Of a DNA stretch of 11,911 bases, positions 1 through 6,293 are shown piece by piece; position 1 is the first letter of the stretch; each line of letters begins with the position of its first letter. The notes under the pieces were generated by a model. The model saw only the letters and a program-made list of their open reading frames with translations. It was not told where the DNA came from and made no database searches. The translations under genes and the position numbers were made by a program. The stretch is from assembly GCA_039028695.1 (NCBI GenBank), contig JBCCHN010000157.1:1-11911 (forward strand), read 5' to 3'. The DNA is from JANQKX01 sp039028695. Its GTDB lineage: Bacteria; Pseudomonadota; Alphaproteobacteria; Kiloniellales; Kiloniellaceae.

Positions 1-149
1 CAAACCATGCTGGACCCAGTCCAGCACTCGCCTTCGGCCTCGCCTCGGTTGTGCATGTGACATTCACAACTTGGCCTTCCGCCTCGCGCGTGCCTCACTT
101 CATGCGCGACTTGCCTCGGGTCCGGCACCCGGTCACCAAGGCTGACCGG
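1..149. repeat. Array of four short hairpins with a shared pyrimidine-rich linker
   Basis: Four perfect or near-perfect inverted repeats follow one another. The first has arms 8-15/19-26 (8 bp, 3-nt loop). The second has arms 48-53/65-70 (6 bp, 11-nt loop). The third has arms 84-92/101-109 (9 bp with one G-T pair, 8-nt loop). The fourth has arms 129-135/143-149 (7 bp, 7-nt loop). The stems differ in sequence, but the first three are each followed by a similar linker of the form ACTyG(g)CCTTCsGCCTCG (26-41 and 69-86; a shortened copy, ACTTGCCTCGG, at 109-119). Hairpin starts are 37-45 nt apart. I see no coding evidence in the stretch. It may be a palindromic intergenic repeat family; a contig-end artefact is possible because the last arm overlaps the start of galE homology. 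Confidence 0.55.
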
Positions 150-1125
150 TGGCGCCGGATATATTGGGTCGCACGCCGCCTTGGCTTTCATGGAGGCCAA
201 GTATCGGGTTGTTATTCTGGACAACCTATCGACCTCGGAAAGGGAATGGGTTGTTCCCGGTGCGGATTTTGTGGAGGGTAATGTCGCAGACTGCGACTTG
301 GTCGAACGAACCATAAAAGAACACGGTGTTACCGGCGTTGCCCATTTTGCCGCCAGCGTCATCGTGCCTGAATCAATTGCCAATCCGTCCAAATACTACC
401 TAAACAATACGGCTAATTCCGCATTGCTGATGCAGACCTGCGCCAATTTGGGTGTGGACTCCTTTCTCTTTTCGTCCACGGCGGCGGTTTACGGCATCTC
501 GGCTCAAGAGATCGTGGACGAAACAAGCCCGACCTGCCCGGAAAATCCTTACGGTAAGTCCAAGCTGATGACCGAGGAAATGTTGAAGGACATTTCCAAG
601 GCAAGCGCCATGAAGCACGCCTGCCTGCGCTATTTCAACGTGGCCGGTGCCGACCCTCAAGGCCGAACCGGGCAGCGGACCAAGAATGCCACCCATCTTA
701 TAAAGGTCGCGGCTGAGACGGGCGTCGGACTGCGGCCCCAGATGACGATATTCGGCGACGACTACCCGACCGCCGATGGAACCTGCATCCGCGACTACAT
801 CCATGTGTCGGATCTGGCCGCCGCCCACGTTCTTGCTTATCAAAAACTCTGCGAGGATGGTCAGAACTTCACCATTAACTGCGGTTATGGCAAGGGCTAT
901 TCCGTTAAGGATATTATTACCGGCATGGAAAAGGTGTCCGGCAAACCCTTAAAAGCCGAGATCGGACCGCGCCGGGACGGAGACGTGCCTTGTTTGATTG
1001 CCGATTCCAGTCGAATGCAAGACTTGATTAACTGGGCGCCGCTCTATGACCGGATAGACGTTATTTTGGAAAGCGCATTCAACTGGGAAAAACAATTGCT
1101 GAATGGCCTGGCGCCATCGGAATAG
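142..1125 (+). CDS. UDP-glucose 4-epimerase (GalE), 5' end abnormal
   Basis: GalE interconverts UDP-glucose and UDP-galactose in the cytoplasm and feeds sugar nucleotides to polysaccharide synthesis. It is an extended short-chain dehydrogenase. The NAD-binding Rossmann motif TGGAGYIGSH is encoded at 145-174. Further on are the FSSTAAVYG segment with the active-site Thr, the catalytic YxxxK (Tyr codon at 550, Lys at 562), LRYFNVAGADP, and the typical GalE stretch ending DGTCIRDYIHV. From 142 to the stop gives about 327 residues, close to the usual 330. The start is a problem. The frame is open back to 61 but contains no ATG, GTG or TTG before TTG 181 or ATG 190, both of which would delete the glycine motif, and homology stops at about 140. 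I place the left edge at CTG 142 only to cover the recognisable protein. The gene is either truncated by the upstream repeat or the sequence is wrong there. A glycosyltransferase follows 83 bp downstream on the same strand. Confidence 0.85.
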   Translation: MTGGAGYIGSHAALAFMEAKYRVVILDNLSTSEREWVVPGADFVEGNVADCDLVERTIKEHGVTGVAHFAASVIVPESIANPSKYYLNNTANSALLMQTCANLGVDSFLFSSTAAVYGISAQEIVDETSPTCPENPYGKSKLMTEEMLKDISKASAMKHACLRYFNVAGADPQGRTGQRTKNATHLIKVAAETGVGLRPQMTIFGDDYPTADGTCIRDYIHVSDLAAAHVLAYQKLCEDGQNFTINCGYGKGYSVKDIITGMEKVSGKPLKAEIGPRRDGDVPCLIADSSRMQDLINWAPLYDRIDVILESAFNWEKQLLNGLAPSE

Positions 1126-1208
1126 TTTTTCGCCGAGTAAACCATTTTTCAGAAGGCGGGCGTAAACGCTTTTTCCATGAGAGGAACCGCCGCGGAGCCG
1201 GAAGCCAG

Positions 1209-2246
1209 GTGACAAGCCAGACAAATAAAGAAGGAACACCTAAAGAGCGGATTCGGATTGGGGTTATCGGAGATCATGATCCCAACCTGATGGGTGGAAT
1301 TCGGGTACATGTTGTGCGTTTATCCCGTAGCCTGGAAGCCATGGGCTTTGCGGTTATCAACCATTACCCAAGAGCCGACCCTATCATTGATCTGTTTCGA
1401 CTTTATTGGCGCAGCGACATCGTCCACGTCAACATGACCAACGTCTTCATGATATTGGCCCTGACCTTGATGCGTTTTCTATTTTCCGTAAAGTCCCTTT
1501 ATATAACGGTTCACGAAGACGTTTTACGCAGCAGCGGCATAAAGCTAAAGGTCCTCAAGCTTTCGGCTCGCTTATGCGATCATCTTTTTGTCCTGAACGA
1601 CGATTCTCGTGCCTGGGCCAAGGCCTTTTTGGCACCTTCCAAGTACTCTTTGGTTACCGCGTTCTTGCCGCCGACGGCTCAAGAGAACCTTTTGTCGCAA
1701 GGGGACAAAGACCTAGCCGCAAGGATTGACGCCCTGCGCCCCAAATTTGAGAAGATGTTTTTAACCTATGGCAGTCACCTGTGCTACGATTCAAAAAATC
1801 AGGAAATTTACGGTGTCTCCCAATTGTTTGACCTTTTTTGTGACTTACAACACCACCTGCTCATAATCGTCGACCCAACCGGCGGCTACAAAGAGACACT
1901 GCGCTCCAAGCATGTGCCGGAGAACATTCTCTTCGTCAACGAACGGGTCAACTTCACAAACCTGATTAACCTAAGCGACGCCTACATCCGAAATACCACG
2001 ACAGACGGGGACTCCATTGCCTTGCGCGAGGCTGTATTTTACGGCCTTACCAGCTTTGCCACCGATGTGGTGTCGCGGCCTGACAATGTGGATATCTATC
2101 CCCTCAACGATCTAGAGGCATTGCAGTCCTTGATCCTCTCCATGAAGGGGCGCTCAAACTCAAGGCCAGTGTCCAGGGACAAGCTAGAACAGCAAATCGC
2201 ACCATCCCAGTCGGTTCTAGAATTTTATCAGAGAGCCTTTGCTTAG
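1209..2246 (+). CDS. GT4-like glycosyltransferase (GT-B fold)
   Basis: Predicted cytoplasmic, retaining GT-B glycosyltransferase of 345 residues that would transfer a sugar from a nucleotide donor to a growing glycan. The N-terminal half has the acceptor-domain signature (IGVIGDHDP, then GGIRVHVVRLSRSL at about 29-42, and DIVHVN at 70-75). The C-terminal half has the donor site DGDSIALREA at about 266-275 followed by ATDVVSRP. This replaces the common E-x7-E of GT4 by D266-x7-E274. The start is GTG at 1209, preceded by a purine-rich but weak ribosome site (ggagccggaag). No membrane segment is obvious apart from a hydrophobic patch at about 79-93. It follows galE on the same strand and is probably co-transcribed. 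It ends 14 bp before the stop of a convergent glycosyltransferase. The sugar transferred cannot be predicted. Confidence 0.75.
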   Translation: MTSQTNKEGTPKERIRIGVIGDHDPNLMGGIRVHVVRLSRSLEAMGFAVINHYPRADPIIDLFRLYWRSDIVHVNMTNVFMILALTLMRFLFSVKSLYITVHEDVLRSSGIKLKVLKLSARLCDHLFVLNDDSRAWAKAFLAPSKYSLVTAFLPPTAQENLLSQGDKDLAARIDALRPKFEKMFLTYGSHLCYDSKNQEIYGVSQLFDLFCDLQHHLLIIVDPTGGYKETLRSKHVPENILFVNERVNFTNLINLSDAYIRNTTTDGDSIALREAVFYGLTSFATDVVSRPDNVDIYPLNDLEALQSLILSMKGRSNSRPVSRDKLEQQIAPSQSVLEFYQRAFA

Positions 2247-2260
2247 AGGCCCCGATCATC

Positions 2261-3391
2261 CTATTCCCGCGAGCCAGATGGAGTGGACGCACCGATCAAC
2301 TTCAGATGTTTTTCCAAAAAAGCGGTCTCTGAGAAATTCGCCTCCACATGCTTGCGGCAGGCCAGCCCCATTTCCACCCGGGCACTACTATCCATATCCA
2401 AAAGGCGAGACATGGCGTCCGTCAGCTCGGCCGGGCCGTCTAGGTCAAAAACAATGCCGCAGTCCTTGGGGACAACAATCTTGTTATCGGCGACATCGGA
2501 GGCAATGACCGGACATTCACAGGCCATCGCCTCGATCAGGACATTGGGCAAGCCTTCCCAAAGGGAGGGCAGGATCACACAGTCCGCCAAAGCGTAAACC
2601 GAGCGCATGTCTTTTTGCTGGCCCAGGAAAATCACCCGATCCGCCAAGCGAGTGCCCGAGATTGCGGTCTTAACCCGGTCCTTAATGCGTAAATCAAACT
2701 CGTTGCCGGCGAAGAGAATGACAAATTCCCGCCGATCGGCAACCTCCAGGGCGGCTTGGATGAGGCCAAGGTGGTTTTTTTGGACTTCGATGCGTCCAGG
2801 CAATAGGAACACAAATTCGGAATCCGCAAGGTCTCGATCCCGGCGCAGCTTGGATCTTTCTTCTCGTGAAAGGGGGCTGAAAAGGCCGGTATCGACCGCG
2901 TTGTGAATGACTTCGAGCTTCTCTGACGCTTTGGGCAAAAGGTCGCAAAGTTGGTCCTTGGTCGCATAGGCGTTGGTTACAATTTTTGTCGCCAAGCGAT
3001 AGGTCAGACGTTCAAGAATGTATTGGATGCTCGATTTATCCAAATCGAGGTTTCGCTGAGAAGTAATCACCGTTGACACACCCGCTAGGCGGCCCAGGGT
3101 GCGTGACATCAACGAGGGGCCATAAAGGTAAGCAATGATCGCCCGCGGCTTTTCCCGCCTGAAATACTGGAAAACCCGGTAGAGAAATTTGGGCAGAGCT
3201 TGTGCATTCTTGGGAATCAATTCCAACTTGATCTCAGGCTCGAGCATATAGGCCAAATCGTCGATATCGTGATAGACCAAGAGAGACACATCGAAATCGG
3301 CGCGTACCAATTGTTTTGCCAACATAAGAATTTGGCGTTGCGCGCCTCCTGACCCTAGGGAGTCAATAAAAAGAACGATACGGTTGTTCAT
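2261..3391 (-). CDS. Glycosyltransferase family 4 protein
   Basis: A classical GT4 (GT-B, retaining) glycosyltransferase of 376 residues, likely adding a hexose or related sugar during exopolysaccharide assembly at the cytoplasmic face of the membrane. The acceptor domain opens with VLFIDSLGSGGAQRQ (about 6-20), the GGxE/Q-type glycine loop of the family. VIHNAVDTGLF at about 161-171 marks the interdomain region. LLPGRIEVQKN (about 196-206) supplies the Arg200 and Lys205 expected to hold the donor phosphates. SLWEGLPNVLIEAMACECPVIAS carries the E279-x7-E287 motif. The start is ATG 3391 next to the AT-rich part of the divergent intergenic region, so it is probably transcribed on its own. Length is normal and no key residue is missing. 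Confidence 0.88.
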   Translation of the reverse strand: MNNRIVLFIDSLGSGGAQRQILMLAKQLVRADFDVSLLVYHDIDDLAYMLEPEIKLELIPKNAQALPKFLYRVFQYFRREKPRAIIAYLYGPSLMSRTLGRLAGVSTVITSQRNLDLDKSSIQYILERLTYRLATKIVTNAYATKDQLCDLLPKASEKLEVIHNAVDTGLFSPLSREERSKLRRDRDLADSEFVFLLPGRIEVQKNHLGLIQAALEVADRREFVILFAGNEFDLRIKDRVKTAISGTRLADRVIFLGQQKDMRSVYALADCVILPSLWEGLPNVLIEAMACECPVIASDVADNKIVVPKDCGIVFDLDGPAELTDAMSRLLDMDSSARVEMGLACRKHVEANFSETAFLEKHLKLIGASTPSGSRE

Positions 3392-3821
3392 TATTTTTGA
3401 ACCATAATATATTCGCGCCCAAATTATAGTAAAAGTTAGTTTTTTTCTTTAAAAACTAAGAAATTATTCAGTTTATCTCGAGGTATCACCCCACCACAAA
3501 AGGTTACACGCGCCTTTCATACCGCGACCGGCAAGATCTCATAGCAAGGAGACCCGGAACCGATCAAGGGACACCGCCGGCTTGCTTTAAGTCCTGGCGA
3601 CAAGAGGGAAAGGGTCCTGCAAACGATGGAGCAGCAACCGGCGCCCTATGGCTTTGCCCACCAACCCTCAACAAACGCCGCAAAAGCGCAAAAATACCTT
3701 GGGGAGAGCGATTTCTTCACTCAAAATAATACCAATAGCATTTATGATACTTTGTAATTTCGCACAAAGCTAATATACATGTCACGGCTTTACCTATTTT
3801 GGCTATTAGATTGGAAAAATC
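3392..3821. promoter_or_regulatory. Divergent intergenic region, presumed promoters for both flanking genes
   Basis: 430 bp between two genes read outward. The left part (3392-3475) is very AT-rich with T- and A-tracts, as expected for the promoter of the leftward glycosyltransferase. The middle (3476-3700) is GC-rich. The right end is again AT-rich and contains TAATAT at 3771-3776, a candidate -10 for the rightward acyltransferase, but no good -35 at 16-18 bp. I found no convincing sigma-54 -24/-12 pair. A possible small ORF lies at 3626-3757. Confidence 0.4.
3626..3757 (+). CDS. Possible 43-codon small ORF, unrecognised
   Basis: ATG at 3626 opens a 43-codon frame ending in TAA at 3755-3757. 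The product begins MEQQPAPYGF and ends NSIYDTL. It is polar, without membrane segment, cysteines or signal peptide. The frame is open upstream to 3545 without another standard start. A purine-rich stretch (gagggaaaggg) lies about 12 nt before the ATG, rather far for a ribosome site. I recognise no family. It could be a genuine small protein, a remnant of a longer broken gene, or chance. Confidence 0.22.
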   Translation: MEQQPAPYGFAHQPSTNAAKAQKYLGESDFFTQNNTNSIYDTL

Positions 3822-4862
3822 TTGTATCGAGCAGAACGCCTAAAAATTGATTCAATAGATTGGAATACAATCGATAAATTTGCTGATCGCAACGTGTTCC
3901 AAAGGCCGCACTGGCTCGCCTATATTCAGGATTTTACCGGAGGCGACGTGGTTGTTCTTGCCTTGTACGATGGCAACAATCTGGCTGGCTTTTTCTCGGG
4001 CGTGATCATCAAAAAATTTGGTATCCCCATTCTGGGTAGTCCGTTTCGAGGCTGGATGACCGGATACATGGGCTTTAACCTCTTGCCCGACGCCTCGCGT
4101 ATCGAGGCAATAAAGTGCGTAGAACTCTTCGCCTTTCGCGAACTGGGATGCTGGCATTTGGAAATTTTGGACTATGGCCTTAGCTTCGAGGAAGCGGAAT
4201 CCATGGGCTATGACTTCCGCCGCTTCGAGACATATCTTACAGATCTGCGCGTCTCAAAAGACGATATATTTTCCGGAATGAGTAGTTCGTGCCGACGGGC
4301 CTACCGGAAATCGGTAAAGGAAAATCTAGTGGTCGAGGTAGCTGAACCGGAGGGTTTCGCCAGCGAATACTATGATCAGGTCAAGGACGTTTTCGCAAAA
4401 CAGGATATGACCCCTACCTATAGCCTTGAGCGGGTCGAAAAGCTAATTGCCAACGTGCACCCTTCCGGCGATCTATTGCTGGCGCGAGTACGCAACCCGG
4501 ATGGTAAATCTATTGCCACGGGGATTTATCCCGGTTTTGGCACTTTCTGCTATTTTTGGGGCAACGGAAGCTGGCGGCAGTATCAAAATGCACGCCCGAA
4601 TGAGGCGCTGCATCTCTTCGCCATGCATTATTGGAAAGACCGGGGCACGGATTTCTATGACTGGGGTGGCGCATCGTCCTACAAGCTCAAATACGGCGTT
4701 ACCTCGCATTTTGTCCCGGGCCTCAAAAAATCCCGTTCCAGATCCATTCTCTTTGCCAGAAACATGGCCGAACGTCTTTACTATTTGCCCAGGAGATTCA
4801 AACGACAACTCTATGTGAAAAAGGTCGGAGTGCCGGATAACGTAAGGCCCGGCGGGTCATAG
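3822..4862 (+). CDS. FemAB/BioF2-like GNAT-fold acyltransferase
   Basis: A 346-residue protein resembling the FemAB-related acyltransferases with a GNAT fold (Acetyltransf_6 type). Members add aminoacyl or acyl groups to cell-wall or polysaccharide acceptors, and some are regularly encoded in PEP-CTERM/EPS loci. Visible features are NVFQRPHWLAYI (about 24-35), a first GNAT half with GFFSGVIIKKFGIPILGSPF (about 56-75), a basic segment CRRAYRKSVKEN (about 157-168) opening the second half, and the FemAB-like C-terminal signature FYDWGGASSYKLKYG (about 278-292). The tail after 300 is strongly basic. Start choice: TTG 3822, the only standard start in frame after a TAG at 3807, with GGAAAA just upstream. 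The exact acceptor is unknown. The next gene follows 128 bp downstream on the same strand. Confidence 0.72.
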   Translation: MYRAERLKIDSIDWNTIDKFADRNVFQRPHWLAYIQDFTGGDVVVLALYDGNNLAGFFSGVIIKKFGIPILGSPFRGWMTGYMGFNLLPDASRIEAIKCVELFAFRELGCWHLEILDYGLSFEEAESMGYDFRRFETYLTDLRVSKDDIFSGMSSSCRRAYRKSVKENLVVEVAEPEGFASEYYDQVKDVFAKQDMTPTYSLERVEKLIANVHPSGDLLLARVRNPDGKSIATGIYPGFGTFCYFWGNGSWRQYQNARPNEALHLFAMHYWKDRGTDFYDWGGASSYKLKYGVTSHFVPGLKKSRSRSILFARNMAERLYYLPRRFKRQLYVKKVGVPDNVRPGGS

Positions 4863-4885
4863 TGGGCCATGCAATGGCCGAATCC

Positions 4886-4937
4886 GCGGCCCCAAGCGGC
4901 CCCAAGACCGAAGGAGGCAGTGGGTTTTAACCCTGCC
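4886..4937 (+). repeat. Tandem decamer plus hairpin in the leader of the Asp-box gene
   Basis: The decamer gcggccccaa occurs twice in perfect tandem (4886-4895 and 4896-4905). It is followed by an inverted repeat: GGCA (4916-4919) pairs with TGCC (4934-4937), and GGGTT (4922-4926) with AACCC (4929-4933), leaving a two-base bulge and a two-base loop. No T-run follows, so it is not a standard terminator. A role in mRNA processing or leader structure is possible but unproven. Confidence 0.35.
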
Positions 4938-4990
4938 GCGAAGACTCCTCACCGTCCCCCCGCGGAAAAAACTGAGTGCGATAAGGAAAA

Positions 4991-6094
4991 ATGAAATCGT
5001 CTCGTTCAATCACCCCCACTCGAATTATTAAAGGCGTGAAACCCCTTCTTTTTGAGGGCGAAAAACTCTACTGCGCCAAATTCGATAAAATTTGCTCAAC
5101 AAGCGACCTGGGCAAAACGTTCCAAGACGAGGGCAAACTCGACCTGCAAATCCCCTTTAAGTCCCTGTTGGGATTCAGCTACCTCGCTCGTCGCATAATG
5201 CGGGCGGAGGTTTATCGAATGCGCGTCTTGCCAAACGGCAATCGGGTTTACGTGTTTCGCGGCGGTATTTACACACAAGCGGCCGGAGAGGACAGCGCCA
5301 AGCTTTCCATGAAAATCACCAGAGGGTCCCGCCCCACATCCCTTTGTGTTTCCAAAGAAGGCCACGCCGTGTTCGGTGAATATTGGAAGAACCAGGACCG
5401 CGAGTCCGTGCGGGTCTATGCCAGCAAGGATTCCGGCTTGTCATGGCAGGCGGTCTATGAATTTGCGCCAGGATCAATCCGTCATATTCACGGCATACAA
5501 TATGATGAATGGGACGATTGCTATTGGATCGCTACCGGAGACGATGGAGACGAAGTTCAGCTCATCCGCGCGTCTACGGACTTCTCGAAAATCGAAATCG
5601 TCCGGCAAGGCTTGCAAGACTACCGGTTCTTTTCCCTGACCGTATCTAAAGAAAAGCTATTGCTCGCAACGGACAGCCCAGACGACCAGAACCATATATT
5701 CCTTTATGATAAAAAGGCCGATCGATTGGAAACAGCGACCACGATCGAAAATGCCAGTTTTTTCTCGTGCCAGGTCGGCAATCATCATTTTGTATCCACA
5801 ATCACCGAGCCCACTGAGGTAAACGACGAAACGGCCAGTTACCTTTGGGCCGGCTCGCAAGAGACCGACAACTGGCGTCGCATCGTCAAGTTTCCCGTGG
5901 ATCGATTATACAAACTCTCCAGAACACCTTTTGTGTTGAATGCGCTTTTCCAATACAGCACCGTGTTTTTCCCCGACGGGCCTAACCCAAGCGATCAACT
6001 TGTGTGCTATCCAATCGGGGTCACGCCCTATTCAAATGCATTGCTTTTTTTCGACACAAAAGCCCTTATGTCCGAGGCTGATAAGCCTGGCTAG
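4991..6094 (+). CDS. Asp-box (BNR-like) beta-propeller protein, function unknown
   Basis: 367 residues with start ATG 4991 and a clear ribosome site (aaggaa) a few bases upstream. Asp-box motifs of the S-x-D-x-G-x-[TS]-[WF] type are visible at about 38-44 (SDLGKTF) and 145-152 (SKDSGLSW), with a weaker copy near 195 (ASTDFSK). The pattern of strands between them, such as YVFRGGIYT and CYWIATGDDGDEVQLIRAS, suggests a sialidase-like or BNR-repeat propeller. I see no signal peptide, lipobox or transmembrane segment, so either it acts in the cytoplasm or it is exported by an unrecognised route. Catalytic residues of sialidases (arginine triad, Tyr/Glu) cannot be assigned, so a sugar-binding or scaffolding role is as likely as hydrolysis. 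It follows the FemAB-like gene on the same strand and faces the TPR lipoprotein gene. Confidence 0.6.
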   Translation: MKSSRSITPTRIIKGVKPLLFEGEKLYCAKFDKICSTSDLGKTFQDEGKLDLQIPFKSLLGFSYLARRIMRAEVYRMRVLPNGNRVYVFRGGIYTQAAGEDSAKLSMKITRGSRPTSLCVSKEGHAVFGEYWKNQDRESVRVYASKDSGLSWQAVYEFAPGSIRHIHGIQYDEWDDCYWIATGDDGDEVQLIRASTDFSKIEIVRQGLQDYRFFSLTVSKEKLLLATDSPDDQNHIFLYDKKADRLETATTIENASFFSCQVGNHHFVSTITEPTEVNDETASYLWAGSQETDNWRRIVKFPVDRLYKLSRTPFVLNALFQYSTVFFPDGPNPSDQLVCYPIGVTPYSNALLFFDTKALMSEADKPG

Positions 6095-6256
6095 ATAACG
6101 CTGTGGATCTAATTTGCAGGAATCTGAGCGTTTTCGCAGGGCATCGGACTTAGGGGACGAATAATCCAAACTGACCTTCTCCCGGCCTTTAAGGCCCGTC
6201 ATACGGACTCTCCCCCTGATACCCCACCACTGAGACGCCCCCAATGAGTTTTCCGT

Positions 6257-6293
6257 GCTATAGCTGCTATAGCTGAGCTAACATTTTCCGTGC
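6257..6293 (-). repeat. Tandem 9-bp duplication at the stop of the TPR gene, within a 10-bp direct repeat
   Basis: gctatagct is repeated in perfect tandem at 6257-6265 and 6266-6274. Read on the minus strand this duplicates the last codons and stop, giving CAG CTA TAG CAG CTA TAG, that is, two in-frame TAG stops. The decamer ttttccgtgc flanks it at 6249-6258 and 6284-6293. Replication slippage is the likely origin. Confidence 0.5.

Noticed and set aside
400..843. 147-codon minus-strand ORF inside galE
   Set aside because: Antisense shadow of the conserved GalE coding region; composition is rich in Gly, Arg and His, as is common for antisense frames.
1160..1174. GCGTAAACGC followed by five T as a terminator after galE
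   Set aside because: Stem of only three to four pairs; too weak, and the next gene on the same strand follows closely.
3392..3821. Sigma-54 promoter for the exosortase-associated genes
   Set aside because: GG and GC pairs occur but none has the required ten-base spacing with a good consensus around it.
6184..6196. GGCCTTTAAGGCC palindrome between convergent genes as a terminator
   Set aside because: The stem is only four to six pairs with almost no loop and no T-run on either strand.
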